Assembly (NCBI RefSeq): GCF_022811725.1
Contig: NZ_CP094527.1
Location: 2,356,001 to 2,420,000, forward strand
Direction of reading: 5' to 3'
DNA length: 64,000 nt
Origin: Mucilaginibacter sp. SMC90
GTDB lineage: Bacteria; Bacteroidota; Bacteroidia; Sphingobacteriales; Sphingobacteriaceae
Shown here: positions 7,679 through 16,407 of the stretch, one piece after another
Layout: the number at the start of each line of letters is the position of its first letter
How positions within the stretch are numbered: position 1 is the first letter of the stretch
The notes under the pieces: generated by a model
What the model saw: the letters and a program-made list of their open reading frames with translations, nothing else
Database searches by the model: none
Told to the model about the DNA's origin: nothing
Made by a program: the position numbers and the translations under genes

Positions 7679-8254
7679 ATGAAAAAGATTCTTATCCTGT
7701 TAGCAGCAGCATTCTCGTACACGGCAGCATCGGCACAAACTACCTGGACGGTAGATAAAGCTCACTCAAACGTTAAATTTACCGTAACTCACTTAATGGT
7801 ATCTGACGTTGATGGTATTTTTAAAAGCTATGATGCAACTATTACCGCCGCCAAACCTGATTTCAGCGATGCTAAATTTCAAATCAGCATACAAACAGCT
7901 TCAGTAACAACTGATAACGACCAGCGTGATAAACACATTTCAAGCCCTGACTTTTTTGATGTTGCTACTTACCCAACTATTACCTTCACCAGTACTGCTA
8001 TCACCAAAACATCTGACAAGCATTACAAACTAACTGGTAATTTAACTTTACATGGCGTAACTAAACCAGCTTCATTTGATTTATGGTACCGCGGTACTAT
8101 CCAAAACCCAATGAGCAAAGCTGATGATGCAGGTTTCCAGTTAACTGGTACTATCAAACGTGCTGATTTTAATTTCGGTTCAAAATTTCCTAATGCTGTA
8201 GTAAGCGACGAGGTTACTATCAAAGCTAATGGCGAGTTTGGCAAAGCCAAATAA
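7679..8254 (+). CDS. YceI-family secreted lipid-binding protein
   Basis: The 191-residue product has a signal peptide (KKILILLAAAFSYTAASAQ) and a YceI domain, an extended antiparallel lipocalin-like barrel that binds polyisoprenoid or fatty-acyl chains in the periplasm. Characteristic segments are WTVDKAHSNVKFTVTHLMVS near the mature N-terminus, the HISSPDFFDVATYPTITF region and LTLHGVTKPASFD. It has its own promoter with an adjoining palindrome and its own terminator, so it is monocistronic and probably regulated. Confidence 0.95.
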   Translation: MKKILILLAAAFSYTAASAQTTWTVDKAHSNVKFTVTHLMVSDVDGIFKSYDATITAAKPDFSDAKFQISIQTASVTTDNDQRDKHISSPDFFDVATYPTITFTSTAITKTSDKHYKLTGNLTLHGVTKPASFDLWYRGTIQNPMSKADDAGFQLTGTIKRADFNFGSKFPNAVVSDEVTIKANGEFGKAK

Positions 8255-8275
8255 TTGCAAAATTATATAACGGGA

Positions 8276-8304
8276 ACGGCGCGGATAACCCGCGCCGTTT
8301 TTTT
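8276..8304 (+). terminator. Intrinsic terminator of yceI
   Basis: Perfect GC-rich 9-bp stem ACGGCGCGG / CCGCGCCGT with a 5-nt loop, followed by a T-run beginning at 8299. It lies about 20 nt after the yceI stop. Confidence 0.92.
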
Positions 8305-8337
8305 GTTTTTATAGTTTAGGCAGCGGATGATTTATGC

Positions 8338-8553
8338 TTAAGATTGCTGGTATTGTACTTTTAATTCCTGTTTTTTTTGATAGCGGATTATCAAAGTACA
8401 AATGCCAATTACTGCAATAAATGCCGAGCCCGCAGTGATATGAAAAAAGGGTAATTTAAAACCGGGGTTAATAAAGGTTTCGGTTATATCCGGAAGGATA
8501 ATAGCGATGAGGGGTAAACAGCAAAATAGCCTCAGGTAAATGAGTTTTTTCAT
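8338..8553 (-). CDS. Small two-TM membrane protein, paralogue of the 1628-1843 gene
   Basis: This 71-residue protein has two hydrophobic segments and a basic Gln/Lys-rich tail. It shares KLxxLRxF, a PLxxxxLPDI(S/T) motif and a CTL before the tail with the protein at 1628-1843, and has the same length. Function unknown. It faces yceI convergently and stands alone. Confidence 0.65.
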   Translation of the reverse strand: MKKLIYLRLFCCLPLIAIILPDITETFINPGFKLPFFHITAGSAFIAVIGICTLIIRYQKKQELKVQYQQS

Positions 8554-8725
8554 AAAAAGGAATAATGATGTTTAGCAAAAGTTAATCGCTGCTAATGTGT
8601 CATTATGTTTGTTTTTATGAAATACCCGTTATGAGGTATTTATACAACCTGTATTGGTATCTTATGGTTATGTAATTACGTTATTTTAAAAGGATACTGT
8701 TAAAATAAATAGGGGAGACGGGGCA

Positions 8726-9124
8726 TTAGGACTTCCGGGCCAGAAGTTGCTTAAGCGTATTAAACCACAATTGATTTTTAGCCCCAAAAAGGGTATGATC
8801 AACAATGAGGTATAAAGTCTTCAATTCTTCTTTAAGCCTGTAACGTAACCTCAGCGGCTGCCAAAATAAACCGTTGTTACGTACCATTGAGCGTTTGTAA
8901 AACTCATCAAACCCCAAATATAGCTGTTCAAGGCTTTCAAGCGGGATATGCTCATAGCTATCGCCGTCAAGTACAATACTTTTAGGGGTAAGTATAATTT
9001 CGCCGGTGTAATGGTGCGGTGGCGGGGTAAATGCAAATAAAGCGCCAACCTCATTAGCCAACCCTAATGTGGCCAGGTCATAATCATGACTCCACATTAC
9101 CTTTCCAATTCTCAATATCTGCAT
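8726..9124 (-). CDS. Hypothetical protein (132 aa)
   Basis: This is a soluble protein without signal peptide or obvious catalytic motif. The central part alternates short strands (EIILTPKSIVLDGDSYEHIP, then LRLRYRLKEELKTLYLIVD) in a way reminiscent of a small PH-like beta-sandwich with a C-terminal helix (WFNTLKQLLA). That is a shape guess, not a family match. It is divergent from the DUF2130 gene. Confidence 0.6.
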   Translation of the reverse strand: MQILRIGKVMWSHDYDLATLGLANEVGALFAFTPPPHHYTGEIILTPKSIVLDGDSYEHIPLESLEQLYLGFDEFYKRSMVRNNGLFWQPLRLRYRLKEELKTLYLIVDHTLFGAKNQLWFNTLKQLLARKS

Positions 9125-9249
9125 GTTATAAACTTCGGTATTAAAAACGGCATTTGCAATAGATTGTTATCATGATAGTTTCATTTTGTTACAATAATGT
9201 TAATCCCACCCTATGGTAACTGCTGTGATATGCTAAACGGTAAAATGCC

Positions 9250-9257
9250 TATCTTTG
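9250..9257 (+). promoter_or_regulatory. -7 element for the DUF2130 gene
   Basis: TATCTTTG fits TAnnTTTG and lies 33 nt before the start codon. The -33 box is not convincing. Confidence 0.5.
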
Positions 9258-9290
9258 ATTTACAGGAAAAACTTTCCTTATTAAATAAAT

Positions 9291-10541
9291 ATGGCTACAG
9301 AAGTTAAGTGCCCAAGTTGTGGTTTCGGTTTTCCGATAGAGGAGGTAATGGCCGAGGAGTATAAAAAAGAACTCAGGGTTAAGATGATGGATTACACCCG
9401 TCAAAAGGAAGAGGAATACCGCAAAAAAGACGAGGAGTTTTTAAATAAAGAGCGCCAGCAGCAGGCTGCTTTTGAGCAACGGCTTAATAGCGAAAAAAAG
9501 CAATTACAGCAAACGCTTGAAGATAACCTGCGCAAAACTATAAGCCAGGATTTTGAGAACCAGTTGTTATTGCTCAAAAATTCGGCTGCCGAAACTGAAG
9601 AGAAATTAAAACAATCGCGCCTGAAAGAACTGGAGTTTTTGCAGCGCGAAAACACGCTGAAGCAAAAGGAAGAGGAGATGGAACTTTCTGTTCAGCGTAA
9701 GCTGCAGGAGCAACGCAACGAACTTACTGATCAGATCCGCAAGCAGGAGGCCGAGCGCCACAGCATAAAAGATACCGAGTACCAGCTCAAAGTTAAAGAA
9801 CTCGAAAAACAGCTTGACGATCAGAAAAAACTGGCCGACGAAATGAAACGTAAAGCCGAACAAGGCTCTATGCAACTGCAGGGTGAAGCCCAGGAATTGA
9901 TATTGGAAGAGCTTTTGCGCAATTATTTCCCGTTTGATGTTATCAGCGAGGTAGGGAAAGGCGTTAGGGGGGCCGACTGTGTGCAAACCGTACGCAACCA
10001 ATTTGGGCAGGAATGCGGGCGCATTATTTATGAAAGCAAGCGTACCAATGCTTTTTCGATGGATTGGATCGAGAAACTGAAAAAGGATATGCGCAGCATG
10101 GGGGTTGATGTAGCGGTTATTGTAACCCAATGCTACCCCAAAGGGATGGATTGCTTTGGTGAACGCGATGGCGTTTGGATCTGTAGTTTTGATGAGGTAA
10201 AGGCAGTATCCTACATTTTAAGGGATGGGGTAATGAAGTTATCAAACTTGTCCAAATCGCAGGATAATAAAGGTGATAAAATGCACCTGCTGTATGATTA
10301 CCTCACCAGCAGCGAGTTTTCTGAACAGTGGAAGGCTATTCGCGAGGGGTACATGAGTATGCGCCAGTCTATTCAGCGTGAACGTGATGCGATGGAAAAG
10401 CTCTGGAAGGCCCGCGAAAAGCAATTGGACAAAGTGCTGTTAAGCGCAGCCCATATTCGCGGCAGTATTGAAGGTATAGCGGGTAACGATACCATTCAGC
10501 TTAACCTTACTGATGATGAGGATGCACTGCTGCTGGAGTAA
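9291..10541 (+). CDS. DUF2130 protein: zinc-ribbon, long coiled coil, nuclease-like C-terminal domain
   Basis: The 416-residue protein begins with a short Cys pair (VKCPSCGFGFP). It continues with a charged coiled coil (about residues 25-200, rich in E, K, Q and R) and then the DUF2130 domain (about 205-380). That domain contains GADCVQTV and GRIIYESKRTNAFS, resembling the D...ExK core of PD-(D/E)XK nucleases, followed by VDVAVIVTQCYP. RmuC is a similar coiled-coil/nuclease arrangement. Its biological role is unknown; family members are widespread single genes. It has its own promoter and no operon partner. Confidence 0.85.
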   Translation: MATEVKCPSCGFGFPIEEVMAEEYKKELRVKMMDYTRQKEEEYRKKDEEFLNKERQQQAAFEQRLNSEKKQLQQTLEDNLRKTISQDFENQLLLLKNSAAETEEKLKQSRLKELEFLQRENTLKQKEEEMELSVQRKLQEQRNELTDQIRKQEAERHSIKDTEYQLKVKELEKQLDDQKKLADEMKRKAEQGSMQLQGEAQELILEELLRNYFPFDVISEVGKGVRGADCVQTVRNQFGQECGRIIYESKRTNAFSMDWIEKLKKDMRSMGVDVAVIVTQCYPKGMDCFGERDGVWICSFDEVKAVSYILRDGVMKLSNLSKSQDNKGDKMHLLYDYLTSSEFSEQWKAIREGYMSMRQSIQRERDAMEKLWKAREKQLDKVLLSAAHIRGSIEGIAGNDTIQLNLTDDEDALLLE

Positions 10542-11161
10542 GGCTTATATGCCGGCAATAATCTCATTTAATTTTACCACCAGTATCTGAATGGTCAGAA
10601 GTCTAATTGTAAGCTATATTAAAGTGACTGCGGAAGCCGTTTTTTCCGTTCAAGAAATGATAAAAGCTTTAGGGTGTGCATCTAAACCTATTAGGTTTAA
10701 TGTTTATTAGGAGCTTTGCTGTCAATGTGTTAATATTACACAATAATTTCTGAGTGCCAGAGCATTCATTGATTTGTGATAAGGTTTAGGTTTTAAAGCC
10801 CCATGCAGCGAGTGCAATGGGGCTTTTATTTTTCTTTACACTCCTAAAGACAAAGAGCTAACGAACATTAACAGAAGGAAACCGACAAACAAAGGTGCAT
10901 GGGGAATTTGGATTGCAGGGGCGTAAATAACTAAAAGACATCATAGAGATGCAATAAGAAAATAACCACCCTTATTGTCATACGATACTTTCCTGCTTAA
11001 AACGTTCATTTATGGGCACCATTTCATAAACTATGCATACGGCCCTTTTTATTTTTGCCCCGATAATGGCCACAAGTGAGGTCATCTGCCACAGCGATGG
11101 AACGGTCGAATCATTGATTTGTACCATAGCTTACCCGAAAAGCACCATAACCTACTGGTAA
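10542..11161. other. 620-bp intergenic region with two palindromes and a terminator; no gene seen
   Basis: No convincing protein frame is present. It holds the palindrome TAAACCTATTAGGTTTA (10683-10699), a second dyad TGTGT...ACACA (10726-10742), and then a strong terminator at 10795-10833, about 250 nt after the DUF2130 stop. This spacing allows either a long 3' UTR or a small RNA gene. The stretch 10835-11161 shows no recognisable structure. Confidence 0.5.
10795..10833 (+). terminator. Intrinsic terminator
   Basis: Perfect 10-bp stem AAAGCCCCAT / ATGGGGCTTT with a 12-nt loop, followed by TTATTTTTC. Nothing recognisable is encoded directly upstream of it. Confidence 0.8.
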
Positions 11162-12220
11162 ATGATGGCTAATTTTGCTTTTTTAAAGAAAAGCAAAATG
11201 AATAGGACAGTGCAACCGAAAATCAGTAGGGTGCAGGTCCGGAAAATTAACAGTTTAGCTTCCATTATAATGAAAAAGATAGTAGCTTTTAAAAGCGCAT
11301 TGGGATATGCTTTAATATTAATCATGATTGGTGCATCCATTTTGGCTAACAATAAGGAAGTTATACTTCCGGAAATGGCTGCACTTGCTATTGGCTGCCT
11401 GATCCACCAAAACCCGGTGTGGTTATCTAAGCCATTTCATATATTTCTTTTGCCTTCAATAACTGCAATTGGCGGTTTCCTGATCAATAAAGCAAATCTC
11501 GACCTGGCAACAAAGCTTATTTTAGTTGTAATGTTTGTATTGTTAACCTTACAGGTATTTAAAAGTGCATTGGCCCCCGCATTGGCAACTGGCCTGTTGC
11601 CGGTTATCACAAATGCCACATCATTGTATTTTATATTCTCTATCCTGGCATTTACATTTTTATTGTTTGCAAGCTTGAATTTCAAACGCGAGGTGCCACC
11701 AGCTAAAATGGCTTCAAAGAGGCAAAAACCGCAGGACAACATCTTATACATAGCCTTTATATCAGCCTGGGTATTGATCTGTTCACAAAACGGATGGATG
11801 TATATTGCCGCTATCCCCCCGGTTTTGGTTGTGGGTTATGAATCAATTCATAAAGAAGAATATACCTTCAATATGTTTTATAAACAGGTGATTTGCCTTG
11901 CTTTAGCCGCTTTTATCGGAATTCAAAGCCTGTATTTTTTGAATAATCTGCTCCTGGCGGCAGTGTTTGATATCATAGCAGTGTTTTTTATGCTGCGTTT
12001 ATTGGCTTTTAAACTAACACCGTCATACGCAACGGCAATATTACCTATGGTGTTGCATAATGCATCGCCTAAGTATTTTTATTGGCAAGTGCTAATTATG
12101 TGTATTATTGTTTTGGGCACTATTTATTCCTATAAAAACTTCAGGTTTAGCGAACAGCTTCGGGTGAGGCTGGTGCGGGTAAATAGTAAAGATGAAGAAG
12201 TTTCGTCTTGTGACAAATAG
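11162..12220 (+). CDS. Polytopic membrane protein of unknown function
   Basis: The protein has up to 352 residues with about ten hydrophobic segments, starting with ALGYALILIMIGASILA and ending near YWQVLIMCIIVLGTIYSY; the middle has a short charged loop (FKREVPPAKMASKRQKP) dividing it into two halves. The motif LPEMAALAIGCLIHQNPVW after the first helix is distinctive but I cannot tie it to a named family. The N-terminal ~36 residues are polar, so starts at 11198 or 11270 (MKKIVAFKSALGY) are also plausible. It may be a transporter or small-molecule channel; that is a guess from topology. Confidence 0.65.
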   Translation: MMANFAFLKKSKMNRTVQPKISRVQVRKINSLASIIMKKIVAFKSALGYALILIMIGASILANNKEVILPEMAALAIGCLIHQNPVWLSKPFHIFLLPSITAIGGFLINKANLDLATKLILVVMFVLLTLQVFKSALAPALATGLLPVITNATSLYFIFSILAFTFLLFASLNFKREVPPAKMASKRQKPQDNILYIAFISAWVLICSQNGWMYIAAIPPVLVVGYESIHKEEYTFNMFYKQVICLALAAFIGIQSLYFLNNLLLAAVFDIIAVFFMLRLLAFKLTPSYATAILPMVLHNASPKYFYWQVLIMCIIVLGTIYSYKNFRFSEQLRVRLVRVNSKDEEVSSCDK

Positions 12221-12523
12221 GCCGTCCTAATTTTTTGATTCCCGAAAAAAATTGAAAAACATCCTGCGCTCTTTTTGAAAAAACTCATGTATTCTATTTT
12301 TTGAGTCAGTTGTGGCCTGGAGGTTGAAGTTTAGCCTTATTGCTGATGCGCGCGTAAACCAAGTTAAAGAATAGGGGCCGAATACATGTTTACTATGTTG
12401 TAAACCCGGCAACAATGCGCTACTTTTATAGCCATAAACCAAGTCACAATGAAATCATCCCTAAGAACCATTGCTGTATTCTTAATACAGATTCTATCCA
12501 TTTCATCCGCAAATCAACCCAAG

Positions 12524-12612
12524 CTGGCGCGAGTATGCAGTGTTGGGCTGCAGGGCTGACTACTCATGACCTGATCTGCACTATGCTTTTTGCATCGCTG
12601 CACACCCTCTCC
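12524..12612. repeat. Dispersed palindromic repeat (family R2), degenerate copy
   Basis: CTGGCGCGAGTATGCAG is followed by GTTGGGC, a GACTACTCATGAC segment and a decayed second arm. It matches the better-preserved copy at 15872-16005 and the half copy at 17886-17930. The surrounding 12221-12682 interval holds no convincing gene. Confidence 0.6.
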
Positions 12613-12682
12613 AGAAAGGGAAGGATTGCTGCTCCGCACAGGTAATATCTTTCTTTTCGGCTAATGTTAAATGGTAAAATAA

Positions 12683-13129
12683 ATGAAGAAAATACTGCTA
12701 CTATCGATGCTCTTTCTTAATTGTTGTACATTATTTACAGATGAAAGAACAGTGAATTTTAAGCTTAATCCTAAAAGTAATGGATGGTATTTTATTGAGT
12801 TGATTAAAGATACAACCATGAGAGACACAGGTGTCGTAAATATAAAATTTAACGATACAAGCAGATTTGTTACTATTAAAATTAACAATATAGATAAAAT
12901 GATAGTGAACCCATTTGATTATGATGGGAACAGTTTATCACGCAGACTTCAATATTTTGGTGTAAAAAAAACAGCACAAGGATCTTCTTTTCTTGAGTTT
13001 TACAATCCGACTGATGAAGAGCTAATGAACATTGACAAATGGAATCCAACCAACAAACGCGCATGGGAAATCTGGGACCTTGGGGATCAAATGTTTAAAA
13101 GATATCACAAAGATACAGTAGGAATGTAA
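12683..13129 (+). CDS. Hypothetical lipoprotein (148 aa)
   Basis: It starts MKKILLLSMLFLNCCTLF, a lipoprotein signal with tandem Cys at residues 14-15. The mature part is beta-rich (RTVNFKLNPKSNGWYFIEL, then FVTIKINNIDKM) and ends with an aromatic, charged region (RAWEIWDLGDQMFKRYHK). No family is recognised. It is one of several orphan lipoproteins between 12.6 and 17.4 kb, a stretch that also carries the REP elements. Confidence 0.6.
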   Translation: MKKILLLSMLFLNCCTLFTDERTVNFKLNPKSNGWYFIELIKDTTMRDTGVVNIKFNDTSRFVTIKINNIDKMIVNPFDYDGNSLSRRLQYFGVKKTAQGSSFLEFYNPTDEELMNIDKWNPTNKRAWEIWDLGDQMFKRYHKDTVGM

Positions 13130-13133
13130 TCAA

Positions 13134-13284
13134 TTTAAAATCTGCACCTGAAAGGCTTTCCTTTAGTGGTGCTGCATACAAGCATCAGTTGGGCAACATT
13201 GTTGAGATGAAAGTTATCAGCTTAGGTTTGTTAAGTAATACTGTTTTTAAAGAACAAGCCAAATGGTCGATATTGGATCAATGA
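13134..13284 (+). pseudogene. Possible fragment of a decayed coding sequence
   Basis: A frame without start codon reads ...LKSAPERLSFSGAAYKH then QLGNIVEMKVISLGLLSNTV and ends KWSILDQ at TGA 13282-13284. The composition looks protein-like and ends just before the flavin reductase gene. It is too short to assign and may be chance. Confidence 0.2.
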
Positions 13285-13325
13285 AAATAGTTGTTAGGCC
13301 GATTAAGCTTTAAATAAAAATTTGA

Positions 13326-14219
13326 ATGAAGTTAAGAACTATTGATGCATCATCGTTAACACCGGCCGAAATGCAAGTTTATTTGCACTATGCCATTGCT
13401 CCCCGGCCAATATGCTTTGTATCAACTATTGACAAAAATGGCGAGGTTAATTTAAGTCCGTTTAGCTTTTTTAATGTTTTTAGTGTCAATCCACCAATAT
13501 GCGTTTTTTCGCCGACAAGCAGGGCGCGGGATAATACCACTAAACACACGCTCGAAAACGTTTTGGAAGTACCCGAATGTGTGATCAATATTGTAAACTA
13601 CGATATGGTGCAGCAGACCTATTTAACCAGTATGGATTACAAAAAAGACGTAAATGAATTTTCGAAAGCAGGGTTTACTGAATTGGCTTCGGATACGGTA
13701 AAGCCGCCGAGGGTAGCGGAATCGACCGTTCAATTTGAATGTGTAGTGAATGATGTGATATCGTTAGGAAAAAGCGGGGGCGCGGGTAATTTGGTTATTG
13801 CCGAGGTGAAACGGATTCACATCAATGAAGCTATTTTGGATGCTAATGGTAAAATAGACCCGCATAAAATAGATCTGGTGGCTCGTTTAGGTGGCGATTG
13901 GTATTGCAGGATAACCAACGATAATTTATTTAAAATTTCCAAACCAACAGGCAGGGCCGGAATAGGTATCGGTGTAGATGCTTTTCCAAAAGAGGTTAAA
14001 TACTCCACAGTATTAACCGGGAATGATCTGGGGGTATTAGGGCTTGTTGAAACGCTACCATCCGATGAGGAGGTAAGGGCTTTTAGTTTAACCGACGAAA
14101 TGAAAGAACTGGTTAATGCTGCCATCAATGGCAGCCGCACTCTGCACCTGCATTTAAAAGCTAAGCAATTGTTGGATGACGGTCGGGTAATGGATGCCTG
14201 GAAAGTATTGTTAATGTAG
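13326..14219 (+). CDS. Flavin reductase-like (FMN-binding split-barrel) protein
   Basis: The 297-residue protein has an N-terminal flavin-reductase domain (about residues 20-200). It contains the FMN-binding signature IAPRPICFVSTIDKNGEVNL and the SPFSFFNVFSVNPP segment, as in the larger DIM6/NTAB-type proteins. The C-terminal ~90 residues (around GLVETLPSDEEVRAFS) form an extra helical domain found in a subgroup. It probably binds FMN and reduces flavin or a small substrate with NAD(P)H. It sits alone upstream of the RAYT gene. Confidence 0.88.
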   Translation: MKLRTIDASSLTPAEMQVYLHYAIAPRPICFVSTIDKNGEVNLSPFSFFNVFSVNPPICVFSPTSRARDNTTKHTLENVLEVPECVINIVNYDMVQQTYLTSMDYKKDVNEFSKAGFTELASDTVKPPRVAESTVQFECVVNDVISLGKSGGAGNLVIAEVKRIHINEAILDANGKIDPHKIDLVARLGGDWYCRITNDNLFKISKPTGRAGIGIGVDAFPKEVKYSTVLTGNDLGVLGLVETLPSDEEVRAFSLTDEMKELVNAAINGSRTLHLHLKAKQLLDDGRVMDAWKVLLM

Positions 14220-14269
14220 TTTATTTAAGCATTGCAATGTTGTGGTAGGTTTGATAAAAGCTACAGATG

Positions 14270-14295
14270 CTACCGCAAGCCTCCCGGCTTGTGGT
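14270..14295. repeat. REP-like palindrome upstream of the RAYT gene
   Basis: CTACCGCAAGC-CTCCC-GGCTTGTGG is a short imperfect hairpin with the same arms as the larger copies at 14927-15081, 15139-15243 and 16408-16514. This copy lacks its inverted partner. Confidence 0.7.
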
Positions 14296-14355
14296 TAATA
14301 GGACCATATGCTAAGCTGCAATTTGCAACTAAGCATATAAAATTTATTTTTAAAC

Positions 14356-14901
14356 ATGAGCCGTAATTATAAATTCCACAACCCTGAAGGAATGTATTTT
14401 GTGAGTTTTGCAACCGTGTTCTGGATCGATGTATTTGTACGACGATTGTATTTTGACTGCCTGGTAGATAATCTTAATTTTTGTGTGAGTGAAAAGGGGA
14501 TGGAAATATATGCGTGGTGTATTATGACAAGTCATGTCCACTTGGTATTTCGGTCGGAGAAAGTAAAACCAGAAGAATTGATTGGTGGTTTTAAATCTGT
14601 AACCTCTCGGCAAATTATAAAACTCATCGAAGATAATATGCAGGAAAGCAGGCGTGAATGGCTTCTAAATTCATTTAAGAAAGCGGGTGCCGCTAACTCA
14701 AATAATACCCAGAATCAGTTTTGGCAACAACATAATCAGCCTATTGAGCTTTGGAGCAATCATGTTATTCAGCAAAAAATAGATTATATTCATAATAATC
14801 CGGTAGTTTCTGGTTTTGTCGAAAACGATTATGGATATCTGTACAGCAGTGCCCGCGATTACGCGGGAATTAAGGGGCTTGTTAATGTTGTATTAGATTA
14901 G
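14356..14901 (+). CDS. REP-associated tyrosine transposase (RAYT, IS200/IS605-like HUH family)
   Basis: The 181-residue protein has the Y1-transposase layout. It opens with the FHNPEGMYFVSFATVFWIDVF strand region, has the HUH metal motif in IMTSHVHLVF (His-x-His) and the nucleophile region QQKIDYIHNNPVVSGFV with its Tyr, and ends YLYSSARDYAG. RAYTs bind and process REP hairpins and are normally single-copy domesticated transposases. Imperfect REP hairpins lie on both sides of this gene. The last coding bases are repeated about 210 bp downstream, so the local array seems to have duplicated together with the gene's 3' end. Confidence 0.92.
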   Translation: MSRNYKFHNPEGMYFVSFATVFWIDVFVRRLYFDCLVDNLNFCVSEKGMEIYAWCIMTSHVHLVFRSEKVKPEELIGGFKSVTSRQIIKLIEDNMQESRREWLLNSFKKAGAANSNNTQNQFWQQHNQPIELWSNHVIQQKIDYIHNNPVVSGFVENDYGYLYSSARDYAGIKGLVNVVLD

Positions 14902-15203
14902 CGAAAAAAATGAAATACGCTGATACGCTACCTCAAGCGTCCTCGCTTGTGGGCATCATGCTAAGTTATGCAGGCGGGCTCGTCAAGTTGTAGACCTGAA
15001 TGCAGGCCAGTTAATCTATGCGAACGGCTCATCAGGCTGTATACCTAAACGCTGGCCACAAGCGGGGATGCTTGCGGCGACGAGGGGCTTGTCAATATTG
15101 TATTAGATTAGCGAAAAAACAATGAAATAAGCTCATACGCTACCGCAAGCGTCCTCGCTTGTGGACATCATGCTAAGTTATGCAAGCGGCTCGTCATGTT
15201 GTA
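14873..15203. repeat. Tandem duplication of the RAYT 3' end plus REP, period 210 bp
   Basis: The segment starting AGGGGCTTGTTAATGTTG at 14873 (last codons of RAYT, stop, then REP left half) recurs at 15083 as AGGGGCTTGTCAATATTG with only scattered differences for about 120 bp. A weak third trace (AAGGGCTATTTAATATTA) follows at 15245. Confidence 0.8.
14927..15081. repeat. REP inverted pair (BIME-like), copy 1
   Basis: The left arm CCTCAAGCGTCCTCGCTTGTGG and right arm CCACAAGCGGGGATGCTTGCGG are in inverted orientation around ~100 nt. Each arm is itself a small hairpin. The inside contains two diverged copies of a GGCTCGTCA-GTTGTA-ACCTGAA segment. Confidence 0.85.
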
Positions 15204-15243
15204 AACCTGAACGCGGGCCACAAGCGAGGACGCTTGCGGCAGC
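15139..15243. repeat. REP inverted pair (BIME-like), copy 2
   Basis: GCTACCGCAAGCGTCCTCGC at the left is matched by GCGAGGACGCTTGCGGCAGC at the right, an essentially perfect inverted pair of arms around ATCATGCTAAGTTATGC and GTTGTAAACCTGAACGC. Confidence 0.9.
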
Positions 15244-15258
15244 AAGGGCTATTTAATA

Positions 15259-15783
15259 TTATCTTCGTTTGCTAAAACTAACCGTATCGGTAACAGGTTT
15301 TTCTTTAAAATCGTACGGATTCACCGCGGGGTCATTGATCTCCACTTTCTTTCCGGGCTCCTTTATATCCAATTGAAATATAGGACCGTCATTAATATAG
15401 CCTACTTTCATACGCGGCATTAAAGAATCTATAACGCGGTCCGCTACCTGCTTATTCCTTAAGATTTCGGAACCGTCATAACACAGGAAAATACTATTGT
15501 AAAATTTAAAATATGATGATGGGAATGTACTTAATTCTTCTTTGTTTATGATTTGAAAAACGGTGACTCTCAGAAACGTATTTCTTCGTGATATGACAAC
15601 CTTAAAACACTTGCCGGATTTTTGATCGATATCAAGCTTGCCACACATCGCTGAATTTATTTGCTTATCAGATATCAAATAATTACTTACGGGATTACAA
15701 TCATTGCCATCTGTACTTTTCATGGTACAAGATGAAACCGATAATACCAAACTTGCCCAAAAACCAATTACGTACGTCCTCAT
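15259..15783 (-). CDS. Hypothetical lipoprotein (174 aa)
   Basis: It begins MRTYVIGFWASLVLSVSSC, a lipoprotein signal with Cys at residue 19, followed by a polar mature domain. Features include FKVVISRRNTFLRVTVFQII, a probable C-terminal strand (PIFQLDIKEPGKKVEIND) and a basic end. No family recognised. Its 3' end abuts the second REP pair. Confidence 0.6.
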   Translation of the reverse strand: MRTYVIGFWASLVLSVSSCTMKSTDGNDCNPVSNYLISDKQINSAMCGKLDIDQKSGKCFKVVISRRNTFLRVTVFQIINKEELSTFPSSYFKFYNSIFLCYDGSEILRNKQVADRVIDSLMPRMKVGYINDGPIFQLDIKEPGKKVEINDPAVNPYDFKEKPVTDTVSFSKRR

Positions 15784-15871
15784 GTTTTTTTAAATATACT
15801 TTGATTAGGTATAATTACTGTATTCCCATTTAACAAATTCGAAACACCGCCCAGACGAGTCGGGCTTCTTA

Positions 15872-16005
15872 ACCGGCGCGAGTATGCAGCGTTGGGCCGT
15901 AGGGTTGAGTACTCGTGAATTCATCTACTTTAATAATTTTATTTGAAATGTTTTATAAAGTCACGAGTACGCCTCGCTTTTGCCTGCGCTGCATACCCGC
16001 GCCAG
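15872..16005. repeat. Dispersed palindromic repeat, family R2, full copy
   Basis: The outer arms CCGGCGCGAGTATGCAGCG and CGCTGCATACCCGCGCCAG form an inverted pair (17 of 19). Inner arms GAGTACTCGTGA and TCACGAGTAC are also inverted. It fills the gap between two minus-strand orphan genes. Confidence 0.8.
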
Positions 16006-16022
16006 AAAAAGAGACCAAAGAA

Positions 16023-16385
16023 TTACCTTGCCATTAAATATTCTTTATACTCTTCTTGTATCATCCCTGCCGCAACAAACCTGCTTTCTGATGCTTGGTA
16101 CTTATTTATCGCAAAGAATAAGGCCTCATTGATATTGCTAAAAGAATTAATGGTGAAAGGTTCGTCAGGGTCTAATGGTGCAAATTCGTAAATATCTAAA
16201 AAGTCTTCATCACCTTCATCAAAGCACTCCATATAACTCACACTATAGGTCGAGTCTTTTTCTTTATCTATTCTCAACCATTTTAAAATGGTATAGTCGT
16301 CCTGCTTTTGGTGAGATAGCCATTGTTCAATTGGCTTACCTGATGATAAATTAGTTTTTAATTGTTCTGATGATAAATATTTCAT
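16023..16385 (-). CDS. Hypothetical protein (120 aa)
   Basis: I start it at MKYLSSEQLKTN; the in-frame residues upstream overlap a REP element and look non-coding. It is acidic and without signal peptide (MECFDEGDEDFLDIYEFAPL, then ALFFAINKYQASESRFV). It resembles small immunity-like or SMI1-type acidic proteins in composition only. No named family. Confidence 0.6.
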   Translation of the reverse strand: MKYLSSEQLKTNLSSGKPIEQWLSHQKQDDYTILKWLRIDKEKDSTYSVSYMECFDEGDEDFLDIYEFAPLDPDEPFTINSFSNINEALFFAINKYQASESRFVAAGMIQEEYKEYLMAR

Positions 16386-16407
16386 TTTGAAGGTAACAAA
16401 TGTCCCC

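Noticed and set aside
9606..10130. 174-aa frame antisense to the DUF2130 gene
   Set aside because: Mirrors the coiled-coil coding sequence; composition is typical of an antisense shadow.
12415..12645. 76-aa open frame on the plus strand
   Set aside because: It runs through an R2 repeat and has unusual composition with no domain-like pattern; likely chance.
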